DNA from: Ananas comosus
Lineage: Eukaryota > Streptophyta > Magnoliopsida > Poales > Bromeliaceae
Reading direction: 5' to 3'
Length of the DNA: 64,000 nucleotides
Assembly (NCBI RefSeq): GCF_001540865.1
Contig: NC_033642.1
Span: 3,057,365-3,121,364 of the forward strand
Positions 24,290-37,200 of the stretch are shown one piece after another. The translations under genes were made by a program, and so were the position numbers. Position 1 is the stretch's first letter; the number at the start of each line of letters is the position of its first letter. The notes below the pieces were generated by a model. It was given only the letters and a program-made list of their open reading frames with translations. It was not told the DNA's origin and made no database searches.

Positions 24290-24560
24290 CTATTATATTT
24301 GTGTGTCTTAAGATCCATAGATCGTACACACCACCCCCGCCATGCCACGGCGGAGACAGTGACAGGAATAGTGCGCAAGCCTCCTGGCAAACACCGAAGT
24401 AACGCTGGCTGCTCATGGCAATGACGGCGACGGAGAGGAGGAAGAAGAGACGGGGCAAAAAATCTAAACGGCGGAAACCCTAACGGGGTGACTTCTCCAC
24501 TCATGACCACATTAATGGTTGCATTAATAGCCGAATAGACCCTTCGTCCTAAACACCATA
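24290..24560. repeat. Duplicated promoter-like segment, copy 1
   Basis: Shares the order 'catgc…cggcggagacag', 'gcaaac…agtaac', 'gaaaccctaacggggt' and 'gcattaatagccgaa' with 29365-29590. The second copy lies upstream of the dsRNA-binding-like gene on the minus strand, so this one may be a displaced copy of that gene's leader and promoter. Confidence 0.5.
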
Positions 24561-25339
24561 AGACAACGGATCAGATCTATTCCAACTTTTCGAATACCCA
24601 AATTCGGATTCGAAAAAAATTCCAAATGTGAATCCGATCCGAAAAAATTTTGAAAAGGTGAATCCGAACCAAACTAAAATCTGAACCCGGAAACCAATTT
24701 TAAACTCGAATCTGAACTTCGATTTCATATCATTGAATAAAAATCTACTACAGAAAGGAAAAAAAATAATATAAATAAATGTTCACTGTTAAATACGAAT
24801 CAGATATATATACAAAATCAATATCCACATCCATATGTATTATTTTTTATATTCTTTGTAACCAAAATCAAATCCAAATCTACTTAGCTCAAAGTTTTTA
24901 TCCGTATTTGAATTTTTAAAAAATGAATTCGGACTGATATGATGTTACCAAGTAGGGGAAAAAATTCATCCACACAAAGACAAAATTTATATAAGATAAC
25001 TTTTATAAAAAAATTCTGGATTACAATATGCAACATATTTCACCTCAGTCGGGAAGTACATGAAGCAGCATATAATAAATATGTCTTTTAACTATGCAAC
25101 AACATTCTCAATATCATTAAAAAAACTGGCCTAAATCAATTTCATTTAATGTAGACGATTTAGCAGCAAACTGCTTTCCATAAATTTGAGACACAAATTT
25201 AATAATTGCATACAAATTTATCCAAAAGTATATTTGATAGATATACATAAATACTTTAGACAAATGTAGGAACTAAACATAATACTTATGATTCAAAATT
25301 GCTAATGCTGCAATAAAGAGAAACCCAAAAAGATATAAA

Positions 25340-25411
25340 AATGAACCATAAACCCTAAATCAGAAGCCGTAAACCCTAGACCCTAAACCCTAAATCCTAA
25401 ATCCTAAACCC
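25340..25411. repeat. Short interstitial telomere-like repeat
   Basis: About nine degenerate 'ccctaaa/cctaaat' units in AT-rich DNA. Too short and degenerate for a true telomere; probably an internal remnant or slippage product. Confidence 0.6.
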
Positions 25412-27875
25412 ACAATAAGAATGCAACAGCAAGTGTAAGCTGTTGAATAATTTAACTAAGATCTAGATTTTATTTTTAAATGTTGGAATTGTACTTTGTT
25501 GACTATCAAAAAAACACACATTCTTTTCAGCTCAATGAGACAACCAGATTCCTACAAAATTTGGACATTAAGGAAACATAATAACATAAAAGAGAAATAA
25601 ATGTTTGCATAGTGATTAGTTTTAGTATAATATATAAAAAAATTTAAATACTTTTAAAAAGAAAGCAACGACCGCAAACCGCACCCGCATATTGCACCCA
25701 CACTCGCGGCTTGCACCTCTTGTGCATTGCGACTTGGCGTGTTTGGAACGGTTCAGTTTCTAATTCATATGCTTCTTCCATAAATTTGGTAGGTAAGAAA
25801 AATACCAGAAATAAAAGCACAAAAATATTGGCTCAGATAGGCTCAATGTATTTGCACAATGATTGTAATTCAATACCAATCTATTGCATAATAGAACAAA
25901 ATATTCAGTAAATCGCGCAGGCTGCAGACATTGTCATTAGAACAATCAACCTGCCATGCCTGAGCAGAGAACATATTAAGAAAGTAATACTACAACAAAC
26001 CATTCATAGTATAATTAATAACAAAATCAATTGTTTGTATTTGGCATTTCAAATTTAAGCTCAAGTACCTCACATTTATAAAGATAAATAAATGCCATGG
26101 GACATAATAGTTTTAAACAAACAAATTATTGTTTGAATAACAAAAAAGGGTGACAAAACCTATAATCTAAATCATATATTTAAAACTTTTTTTGATGCAC
26201 AGCTTATACAATAAAAAAAATATATTTTTATAAGATAGAACAAAACCATTTGAAACCATACATGTACAGAAAACAATCAATATTATTGAGAAAAACACTC
26301 AAGAGGGCCAAGCAATCTGTCTTTCCTAAAAAACAGTCAATATTATTTGCTGGCTGCAAAGCACCGCTATTGAGAAAGAGCCATCATCATAGCCTTCACA
26401 AAACCAATATAAAATAATGTACAAAAATATTAGCTAATACTTTAAACAATATGGAAAAAAGTAGGAATAGAAAAAACAGCACAACACTACCCGAACCTAT
26501 ATTTTTTTACACAGGCTGCAGTGGTTGCCATATGACCATCCAAACCGCCATACCTTAATAACGAAATTATTATTTGACATGTGCAAACAACGATATTTAT
26601 AAACGTATGAACTGAAAACCATAAGATAATAATATATAAGAACAAATGATCAAACAGAATGTACACAACGTATTTTTCTTAATTAGTGCCGATGATCAGA
26701 TTGTTGGAGAAAAAGATTATCATTGTCAAAAAAAGACCATACAAATTTGCCCAAAACAGCACCCTTAAGTTGCTCAAAGCATTCTACACAGTTTATACAT
26801 AGAGTTGCATCAACTCCAGGCAATGGTTGCTTGCTAAGCAAGCCATACCATCATTTTTTTTTAAATAAGCAGTTTGCAGCATCTTTTTATTTATCAATAT
26901 GATGTTCATCAAATGCAAGAAATGCTTATTTGCTAAGTAAGACATATAATAGCAGCAACTATATCCGCAGCTATCAACAATCAATCAGCGATCTATTTCT
27001 AAAAATTTACAGAATAGATTTGATTGCAATCTAGCTTCATAAAAAAACTGAGGGAAAATTGCCACACAAAAAGATTAAAAACAAAATAGCACTAAAATTT
27101 CTAGCAACTAAATCATAAAAGATCAGATTTTGTGAGAAAAAAAACCTTTGCATGGAATAAAACATCAAAATAAGATCAAACTGTTTACATCTGCTTAAAA
27201 ATAGTAGCAAGATATAGATATCAGCATAAATAGAATCTATTAAATTAATAGTTATACATAGGAAAACACTCACTATGAATCAGATGAGATGCTATCTTCC
27301 AATTCCTCAGTACAATTCAGTACTTCCCAATACCTTCACCTAACTTGTTCTACTCTAATCTTTAACATTCTAGAATTGATATGATAACTTCATTTTCTCT
27401 AAACTTCACATAATCATACATGCATCCTTATTCAATAAGAATTTACGGCATAAGAGTAAACACAGCAAATCTTAATTTTTTTGCTTGCAATTCGGACCCC
27501 TATTTCTTAAAGTCTTTAGAGTTCGGAACAACTTTACTTAATCTTGCTTAACTTTTTTATCTTATTTTATTTTCACATTAGAACAACCTATATTTTTTCT
27601 ATTTCTATAAAAGCAACATATTTGGACTTTTCCTTACACTATTTCACCACTTCTTTATATAAACATAAGAAACAAAAGCAGTTACCTAGGACTTACATAT
27701 AACCAACTTACACACATCTAGCAAAATAAAAAACAACAAACAAAATAAAAAGTCAATACATTTTTTTTCTAAAAACCTGAGAAATCTAGAGAAAACACAG
27801 GTAGAAAACCCAAAAATAAGCTAAGTCATGCAACCAAAGGTCCTAAAAACAAAACAGACAATCCACTAAAAAGCA
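25412..27875. other. AT-rich DNA, no gene seen
   Basis: Strongly A-rich sequence with only short accidental frames. It could be 3' flank or intron of the minus-strand gene that ends at 27876, or part of a large Helitron-like element. Confidence 0.4.
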
Positions 27876-28448
27876 TCAACTTTCATAACCAGGTGGCGGC
27901 ACAGGATCCTCATCTGAATCGTCAACATTATTATTCTGATTCACCGCGACAGCAGTTGGGCAATCAAGCAGATCACCACACTGGACAATCAGCTGTTTGA
28001 GCCCACCGCGCTCAGTAACATAGCGCTCCTTTTCAGCCAAAAGGTCATTGTAGTACCCCCAAAGAAGCTTATAGTCATTTTTCAACTGCTTATATTTTTT
28101 CTTAATCATCCCATGATCTATGGAAAGCCGCGCATACAAATCTTCGAAGCATTTTTTAGCTTCCGAATTAAAGTCCCTAACATCAAAAGAAAACTCATCA
28201 TGCAACTTTCCAACAGACCGTCGCGCAGCATCTTCTTCAGCCTCATCAATATTAGCAGACGGCGAACTCCAACATCTCACAGCTTCTGTCACAGTACCTT
28301 CCCTAGCCAATTCAACCTCAGTATAAACTCTAATTGTCCCTTCTGCATTCTCAACCGGGACACCATACACTGGCATCGGCAGAGAAAAGCGCTGGCATAC
28401 ATCACGGAGTAATTCACGGAAACAAATCGTAACAACTATCGATGTCAT
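27876..28448 (-). CDS. dsRNA-binding-like small protein
   Basis: The 190-residue frame is read from ATG at 28448 (MTSIVVTI). An upstream in-frame ATG exists at 28469, but a related fragment at 61683 also begins MTS, which favours the inner start. Residues 9-85 look like a double-stranded RNA-binding fold: a helix with LLRDVCQRFSLPMPVYG, a beta region and a closing DEAEEDAARRSVGKL helix. A lysine-rich helical part follows (MIKKKYKQLKNDYKLLWGYY), then an acidic end SDEDPVPPPGYES. No transmembrane segment. Such proteins bind duplex RNA; a role here is inference. The leader region near 29365-29590 is duplicated at 24290-24560. A host gene carried by a Helitron is plausible, as Helitron-like 3' ends lie on either side. 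Confidence 0.6.
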   Translation of the reverse strand: MTSIVVTICFRELLRDVCQRFSLPMPVYGVPVENAEGTIRVYTEVELAREGTVTEAVRCWSSPSANIDEAEEDAARRSVGKLHDEFSFDVRDFNSEAKKCFEDLYARLSIDHGMIKKKYKQLKNDYKLLWGYYNDLLAEKERYVTERGGLKQLIVQCGDLLDCPTAVAVNQNNNVDDSDEDPVPPPGYES

Positions 28449-29364
28449 AACAGCAGCTATATCAGACACAAAACATCAAAAGCATGCAATCAATACACAT
28501 CTACACAACATAATCTAGTGAAAAATACATAAACAGCGAGCATCAGGTTATATAATACCTTATAAGCTAGTAAACCATCGGCCAACATAGAAGCAGCAAA
28601 AGAACTCCCGCCATTTCAACACCGCCATTTCGCCAAAAAGAAAATAAACATGTATAAACAAAGAGCTGTTAGTTAGCACAGTTAGTTAGCAGACAGTACC
28701 ATAAACACTGCAAGCAAATGAACAATGGCAAAATAGGCGCACCTTTTTTTCTCAAAGAACAGAGCCAACCCGCCTAGCAATACGACAAACGACGTATACC
28801 CACATACAGTAAGAAACAGAGGACGCAAAAGAGATTAGTATACATGAAGGGAATAAAAGAGCCTATAAGAAGAAGGAGGGAGGATAAAACGGCTCTTCCA
28901 CACCTCATGATACCAGCGCCAAACCAAAGCAACAAAGGCAACAGAACAACCAAGCGATAACCAAAGAGAAGAGTAAAAAAGCAAAAAAGTTAGAAGGAGA
29001 GCAAGAGCAGAGGTGCTATTTATAGCAAAAATCAGGAATTGCAAGAACAGAGAGCAGATCAGTTTAAGAGAGAAAAATGGGCCAAATACAGGATAAACCT
29101 CAAGGTCAAATCGATAATCCATAAACCCTATCAAATCCGGCCAAATCCTCACAGCCATCTACACCAGTGGACGTATTCCACGCCACCCCGGTGAGTTGCT
29201 GGAGGACAACTAAGCATAAGCATGGAGGAGATTAACATCATCAGTTTAAAAGGAGAAAAAATTATTCCTGTCAAATCTGCCCCAGATCTCACAGCCATCA
29301 ACACCATCCAAGGCATCTTCCGCCCGGCCGGCGAGTTGCTGGAGGCCACGTCGTTACCTAGGTC

Positions 29365-29590
29365 CGCCACGCCATGCGACCCTCGACGGCGGAGACAGCG
29401 ACAGGCCCACTACGCAATCGTCCTAGCAAACGCAGGAGTAACGACGGCGAGCGGTTGAGGACGGAGAAGGAGAGAGTGAACTGAAACAGCATCAACAATC
29501 AAGACGGCGAAAACCCTAACGGGGTAAGTTTTGCATTGATGGCAGCATTAATAACCGAAGAGAAGCCCATAAATGTCCGCAATGATGTCC
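29365..29590. repeat. Duplicated promoter-like segment, copy 2
   Basis: Second copy of the 24290-24560 segment, ending with 'gaaaaccctaacggggtaag' and 'gcattaataaccgaag'. It lies about 0.9 kb upstream of the dsRNA-binding-like start codon and could contain its transcription start. Confidence 0.45.
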
Positions 29591-29599
29591 GAAGACCAC

Positions 29600-30335
29600 A
29601 AATGACACGTTAGCCCTACCCTATTTTACACTGTAATAGCAATTTCCTATTGCTATAAATAATATAATATCATTTATATTTATATAACTTAACTTATTAT
29701 CAAACAATTGGAATTTTAAATACTTTTCTTTCTAGCAAAAAATGAATGCATGTACCTTACTAATAATATATTGTTAAACTGTGCATGTATCAAAGCTTTA
29801 TTTGAATATTTAGATTATTTTTATCAACTTTGACATAAAAAGCAATTTAAAATTCGAATTAGTCTATAACTCTTTAAAAGATTGAAAACTAAATAAGGAA
29901 AAAAAATAATGTGAATTCAAATCTTCAAAATAAGAAGATCCTTTATTTAGAAATACCTATTTATATATGTTTTCAAAATAAAAGAAAAAAGATTTCCAAA
30001 TTGGTGGGGAAAAAAAAAATTTCATATTCAATGACATACCAATTTCAATAATGAGTAAAAAAAAATTTACCTAATATTATTTTATCGAAGTTTAAAAAAT
30101 ATATTGGCCAAAAAAAAAAAAAATCTAAACGCAAAGTTTTCAAAATCATTACAAAAATTACGGTTTACATAAACTTATTGTCCACCAAAAAAAAAATTTT
30201 GTAAACCCAAACACTAAAAATAAGTAGATCCCTTATTTAGAAATTTTAAAATTACTTATAATGTAAGAGCATGAGTTTGAAAAGGAAGGAAAACATCTAT
30301 ATCAAAAATTATTTAGAAAGAATGGGCCCCAGAGC
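29600..30335. other. AT-rich DNA, no gene seen
   Basis: Poly-A and poly-T rich spacer with no open frame of note. Confidence 0.5.
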
Positions 30336-30339
30336 AAAA

Positions 30340-30830
30340 AGCAAGCAGACAAAAAAAAACCCACGCAGCCTGCGTCCGCCCGCCTCCTACCCGCGCCGGC
30401 TCCACGCCGAACGACCACGCCACCCCCGCCCGCCCCCGCGCTCGAGAGCGCCAACCGACGCCCGGCTCGCTCCTGACCCCCGCGCCCAGCGCGCGCTCGC
30501 GACCGCTCCCGCCGCCGACGCCTTCCGACGCCAACCACGACACGGCTCGCGCCATGACTCCGCGCCCGAGCGCCGCGACACCGCGCCGCCCGCCCACCTC
30601 GCTCCGTCGAGCGCCACCCACGCGGCTCGAGCCCTGACCCCCGCGCCCGCGCCGCCAAGCCGGCTCGCGCACCTGACCCCCGGCGCCCGCGCGCTCGCTG
30701 TCCGCCCGCCGCCAGCCACGCGGCGCCGTCGCACCCGCTCGCGCCGCCCTGACCCGCGCCCGCGGCCCTATGCCCCAGACACGTCCGCCCCAGGAACGCT
30801 CCGGTCCCAATCAAAGTTTACAGTAAGGGG
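30340..30830. repeat. GC-rich low-complexity island
   Basis: About 490 bp of almost pure C/G words (cgcgcccg, ggctcgcg, cctgacccc) set in AT-rich DNA. Four overlapping frames on both strands stay open for 115-194 codons with Arg/Ala/Pro/Gly composition. This is expected from stop-poor GC-rich sequence and is not evidence for a gene. It ends immediately before the Helitron-like hairpin. A similar island is at 40000-40190. Confidence 0.6.
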
Positions 30831-30831
30831 A

Positions 30832-30855
30832 CCCGCGCGTTGCGCGGGGAGCTAA
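30832..30855 (+). mobile_element. Helitron-like 3' end B
   Basis: A perfect hairpin CCCGCGC-GTT-GCGCGGG (30832-30848) is followed after three bases by CTAA and then T. This matches the Helitron 3' terminus (GC hairpin, CTRR, host T). The element body would extend leftwards. Its 5' TC end could not be placed. Confidence 0.6.
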
Positions 30856-31013
30856 TATACCAGTAATAATATTACAAGTTTTTAAATAATTTTTTTCCAA
30901 CTATAGAATTTTGTAATTAAAGTAACATGGCTAATTTTAGGTCAAGGTATTTTTTATTACTTACAACTAATTCAAAATGTAGCAAATTTGTGAATGCAAA
31001 ATTATGAATTTCA

Positions 31014-31245
31014 ATGCTCTAACGAATTCAAAACTCCAGCCGCAAATTGCAAATGTTACCAGAGCAAAGCACAACAAAGGTATTTCGAGAACCCTTAAGC
31101 AGCGTAAACAAATAAACCTTAGTACCAAATATTTCAATGTTCAATGAATTCAAAACTCTCGCGCGAATTACAGACGTTACCAGAGCAAATACAACAAAAG
31201 TATTTCGTGAACCCTTAAGCAGTGTAAACAAATAACCCTATGTAG
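31014..31245. repeat. Tandem duplication, about 118 bp x 2
   Basis: Two diverged copies of a unit containing 'gaattcaaaactc', 'gttaccagagcaaa', 'tatttcg.gaacccttaag' and 'gtaaacaaataa'. The minus-strand frame repeats FTLLKGSRNTFVV as a consequence. Confidence 0.75.
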
Positions 31246-31249
31246 CAAA

Positions 31250-34065
31250 CACTGGAACGATTACTGAAAGACAAAAAGACAATCTTGTTAAATCAACCAT
31301 TTTAAACATGTCTATAAACAAAGATGAAAGATATTAGAGCATTTTAAAATTTCTACATTTAGCAACGACGCAAGAGATTACTGCTGATAAAGGATAAAAC
31401 AATATATTCGATTACCATTCAGAGTTGTTTATTAAACTTGCGAAGACAACTTAGCGCATGAAAATGAACATAACAACGGAAAGTCTCCAATTATCGAAAG
31501 ATCTGGAAGGACAAAATATTACCACGCAGAATATAGAAAAAAAGTATCAAATAGCAATTGAGAAAAAAAGTTGTTTAAAAAACACCGCCGAGAAATTGCA
31601 CATGAAAAAAATAAAAAAAGGGCAAAGTTTTGGATTATCGAGAAACTAAATAAAGAGCTAAAACTCTCACCAATATATTAAACAAAAGTACCAAATAGTA
31701 TTTAAGCTTTTTAACAAAATTGATGAGTAATTATAACATAAAAATACACTATACAGAACGCAAAGTCCAGGATCACCCAAAGCTGCATAAGGAGGGAAAA
31801 ATAGGAAAATATAGATTGAAGAGCACAAAAAAACAGCTTGATAACCAAGTAATAACAAAAATAATATGAGGAAAATTTAACAGTAATAGCACAAATAATA
31901 AAGCATCTAAAACAAATAAATAAATAACAAAAATCATACGCGAATGAATCGAACAGTAAACAAAATAGTTTTCGGATTTTCTACAAAAATAAAATAAATT
32001 TGGTGAAGCACTTCACCATCGTATAAATCTTAACATCTATTGCAAAACTTATATTGTTTATAATGCACAATCCAAAAATTTGATATTGCTTATAATGCAC
32101 AAAGGATTTTCTTTTCTTAAAAAAGTACCACAAAATAGAAAAAGTCTAAACAAATAGTGAGAAAAATAGTGAGTACAAAAGAATAGTAAAAATAATGCGA
32201 TAAATAAATTACGAAATCTATGCAGCAACCATACCTTATTAAACGGGCAGTTCATCACATAAGATAGGCAAAAAACAGAGAATCTAAAAAAAACAATACC
32301 GAAATAAGCACAGCATGTCATAAAAATCAGACAAAAGAACCCCCCCAAAAAGTGCAATACATCTAACACAAAATGGTGTAGGGAGAAAATCACAGAAAGA
32401 AAAGCACAAAAAAGATGGAAAACAATATAGAAAATACCAGGCACAACATTCTCTAAGAAGAATTATACTTTTCATTTGTGTTACTACTTTCATAATATGC
32501 GATCAACATTTTTGATAGCTTAGTTCTCCTAGTTTCATGCTCTGAGCTAAATTGTTCGAAAATTGCCAAGCAACAGACGCAAAAAAGAAATTTCAAATAT
32601 CACTCCTGCATATATTTTCCTAAGGACTCTATTAAAAATTTGCAAGCGTTCGCGTGAGATAAATCGGGGAAACCACAACATTTGAATCAATAGAGACAGC
32701 ATAATTGTACTACTACTATAAATTCATCAAAAAAATAAGAGAATGAGCAATTTTTGGTAATGCTATATAGCAGACGATCCGAACTTTCACCATATATCAT
32801 TATATTATTTTTGGCTTAATCAGAAGAAGCAAACAAAATAGAGAACCATTCCCAAAAAAGCAACTAAAATCATAAATTCAATTTGAACAATTCAATTTTA
32901 TCGTCGACTGCAGCGATATGATTGTAAAAAAAATACAGACGCAGGAAAAGTGGAGGCATTATTTCCACACCCATAATGGCGAGCGTGCTCTTACCGTCCG
33001 TACAAAAGGAAAAAGATTTGTAAATCACCATGGTTAAAACTCTGTCGATCACGTACATTACTTCGTAAGTTACCATCTAGAAAAAAAAATTAAAATTATC
33101 GTCGCTATTGAATTACATATTAGTCTCTGAAAGCAAGCAAAATATTGTCAGAACGATCATAACTTTAAAATTGAAATAAACGATAGGGTTAGAATGTTCA
33201 ATTCATGCATATAGACTGGAGCTATGCATAAAGAATCAACCAAAAGGGTACTTTGACATGAACCTCTTTGAGCCAATGGCGGGCTATTGCCGTGCCGGGG
33301 CAAAAGGCACTGAAAGAGAGAGTCGTTGACACAGCCGCACCATTTAAACATGTTTTTTTATATGCTAAACTATCGGAATCTAAAATAAAAAAACCATGGA
33401 AAGCTATAAAATCGAAACCTTACCAACTAAAATGAAATTGAAACCAAAATTAAGATGCTATGAATTTGAAAGACAAAACAACTATTTCTACTTGAAAAAA
33501 AAAAACCATTAAATGTAGTAACCCTATAAAAGGAAATCTGGTAAGAATACTCTTATCATTTTACATAATCTAAATAATTATTTTTCTGATCATGCACAAC
33601 AGCTGTTTATAAACTTTTAAAAAATTTATTCTTTTATAACAAATTAGAAAGCTATTCCAAATAGGCCAAAAAAAATACTTGTGAAAGAAATTAGAGAAAT
33701 AGATGAATAATTCTAAAAACTGAAGCCACGAAATTCTGCAACAAACTGGCGTAGTATTGATTTAGCTCACTTTGCAATACTATTAGGACAAAACTAACCT
33801 TCAGTGCTTAGCAAACAACGCAAAAATATTAAGAAATTATTAAAATGCCAAAGTCTTATATGTTTGAGCCAACAATTAAAATAAATGATGATCTATGGAA
33901 CCAAAACTACAAACCTAAACTAACTGAAAATTAGCTAAACATAATGTAAATTTGTCTTAAAATATTAAGGCATATATTTATAGTTTAGAGAGGGCAGTCA
34001 CTCATAAAAAGTTCAGTCCTAATGTAATAAGAAAAAGAAATCAAAGATAAAAAACTGAGTCATAA
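31250..34065. other. AT-rich DNA, at most exon debris
   Basis: No convincing gene. A minus-strand stretch near 33265-33310 follows a good acceptor (ctctctttcag) and reads CLLPRHGNSPPLAQR, which might be an isolated exon of the relic described at 34205-38500. Confidence 0.35.
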
Positions 34066-34204
34066 GAAAACAATCTTATAAATATCCAAAATCTTGTACA
34101 TAGGAATTGCTTAAGACTTGCCTGCTTTTCCTCTCATTTGTGATAGAAAAAGGCCAAAGATCTTTTCTTGCTAAAAAAAAAAAAAAAAAGATTATGCAAC
34201 TGGT

Positions 34205-37200
34205 CATTGTTGGTTTTATTTGATAATCACCATTTGATCTACCGTCATAATGAACATTTGCACTCGAATATTCTTCATTCAATTATATGGCTTCAGAATA
34301 AAATATTTCAGCTAACTTTTGAAGACGGGCTTGTGACCTAATTCATTTTCCCAAATGTCAATCACACAGCAGTAGAAACAAATAATAAATCAACCAGGTG
34401 CAAAAGTAAATGAAATATTCAAGGGAATAAAAAAAAAAAAAGAGTAAATGATAAGACAATAGCATTTCTTAAACAAAAAACTGAACCCACCTTTTAGCTT
34501 CTGTTGTGCTTTATGCCTATGACTTTAATAATTAAACTTCTTCAATCAAAGTAATCTACAAAGTAAACAATTAAAAGAATGCTAAAGTAATATTATTATC
34601 TTTTGTCTGAAGCACTATAATAATGTTTTGTCATATTTCTAAATTGAATATAAATATTAAAAATTAAAACCTTTTATATTCTTACTTGCTCTTTACTTCA
34701 GTTGCAACTCAAGATCGCCTATTATAATAGAGAGCTTGTGTGCTTCTTCAACTTTTTGCTCCTGAAAGACTGTTAAAGAACACACGCAAAAAAAAAGCCT
34801 AAATACATACGACACGTAAAAATTTAACGTCATATAGTAGTTCAGATATTCATAAATAAAAAAAAGCAGTCTATCAAATATTTAATTTTATATGTGTATC
34901 AGCTGAACTCTAGTTGGGATATTCATCCTTAATCACTCAACATCTTTATTTTATGTGTTGAGCTGCATAAAAAAGGGGGAAGTTCACAAATAAACACAGA
35001 AAAACAACATGCTGATGATAAAACACAGGAATTTTTTTGCTACCGCTATTCCAACCGAAATTATTTTTTGATTAAATTACATTACTATACTTTTTATTAA
35101 AATTAACAAATAAAAGAAAAAAAATATATTGTAATAATGATTAGGAACCTATAAATATAAAGATTTTAAGTCAGCAGAACAATATATCAAACAGTTTACA
35201 AATAAATAAAAAAAAATATATGTTAACATGATTAGGACCTATAAAATACCTTTAAAATTGCAAGCGACAAACATCGAACAGTTTAGCGTGCATGGTAAAC
35301 AACCCCAACATCGCATCAAATTAATCACAGATAGAAAGATCCAATCAAAAGAATAGATCAGAGGAGAAGAGCATGGCTAATGTATGACGGGAGGGAGCTA
35401 TGAGCGGATGATGACTCAAATTGGACGTCGATGAGGCAGTGAAAGAGGATGACATTTGAGAGGAGATGCGGAAGCGGCGTTGCCCTGCACACAGCAACAA
35501 AAAGACAACAGTCATTCTTTTGCCACTCTATCCTTGAATATACTCTAAGAAAGGTAAAAATGCCTCCCTTCGTTGCTAATATATAAGTAATTTGCTAAGT
35601 AATACCTTTAAATTTCCGATGGAAAAGTACTTAAATCACATATATATCTAAATTAATAATAACGTAGAATATCAAATTAGGTTAACCCAATTCAAAACAG
35701 TAATATACATTGCGAGTCTGTATAGTATTACTGAACAACAATAAGGCATACTATTACCTCTGCCATGGCTTTGATTTTGAGAGTCGTGCTGCTAAAACGA
35801 ATGATAAGTTGTCCATCTTTCCTAATTTCCTTGAACAGGAGAGCACAATCTAGAATGTGATCCTTAGCTTGTTGGAGAAACAATATAGTGAGATCCCTGG
35901 TGTTTGACTGTGAGGCTTGTCGACACTCTGAGAGTGTCGGACCAGTCGGAGTTGCGTTGGCGTCAAAAGACGTAAAAACGGACTCCGTGCGACGCGAGGG
36001 CAGCTTATCCGCTGAAGAATTCTGGCAAAACACGCAGCATTCCTCGGCTGCTGTACTGCGGTACAAACCGTTAGTGGACCGGTAAACCAGCGCTGTGAAC
36101 AGAGCCAACTGCTCTCAGGTTGGCTCTTGTACCGGTACAGAGCTCTGTAACCGTACAAGGGGGTAGGTGAGGGACTTTTTGGAATTTTTCCACCTCGTTG
36201 TCTGTCACCTCTCTCCCCCTCACCCTTCATATACGTGTAGAGGCGCTGAGGGAAGGTCTTCTAGCAGCATTCTTCCCCTCTCCTCACTTTCCATCCCGGC
36301 TTGTGAGCAAGGTGGAACTCGGGTGGAGTTTTGTCGCGACAGGTTTGGCGTAGCCCCAGTCTCGAGGCGTCCTTGCTGCGGAGCTTTTGGCGAGCAGGCC
36401 GGGCGGGCCGAGGAGCGGCAGTCTTCACTGTTCTTGACTCGCGCCCGAGGTCCGACGCGCTGTCGCAGCGTGGGTGATTCGGCTCTTTCTGGCATTTTGG
36501 GCAAGTATTTACCCCATTTTACTCGTAGTAGCTCGTTTGCCTGAAAATCGCGAACGTCCGACTGTTCCGTATTTCACGCTCCGTTCCGCGTACGACGTCG
36601 GGATACGCAGACGAAGCTTGGTTTCGTTGGAATCGGGACTTCAAGAGGAATCCACGAAGCCCTCATTGTGCCAGATTTGATGAAGGTTAGCTCGTCGAAT
36701 CCCGTTTCTACTCAGCTGCTGGTGGGATTTGGACTGAATTGAGAATTTTGGTGATTTTAATTGGAGTTAGGCTCGATTTCGAGAACTCCGGGCCCGGTTT
36801 TGTACATCCAGCAGGTGGTCTCGCAGTCGAGGGGTTCTGTGCTGCCCAGCGGAATTAGCGTGTGAGGTGGGTTACATCGCTTTACTCCTAAGTTCTTATT
36901 GGTCGACATGTCTATTAATCTTGATTCGGATAAATTATGTAGCTCAAAATCATGGACTATATTAGAATTTGGAAATCTGAAATTTGGAGCACTGTTTTAT
37001 AAATTAAGGTAGATATACATGGTTGGACCTTTGAAATATGAATTAGGAGAAAAACCTGGCGATTTGAACCTGTCACCCCAGGTTTAATCGTACCCTGAAT
37101 TTAGGCATCTAGGAGCCTTAAGAAAATGTACTGTCACACGTTATCTTCGAGACGAGTACGCCAGGTAGGTTTAGAATATATTTACACTCGTCGCTGGTCG

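Noticed and set aside
25340..25411. Telomeric repeat array
   Set aside because: About nine degenerate units inside a chromosome arm; far too short for a telomere.
30271..30855. Protein genes of 115-194 residues on both strands
   Set aside because: Four overlapping frames of Arg/Ala/Pro/Gly composition in GC-rich low-complexity DNA; no domains, no splice or codon evidence.
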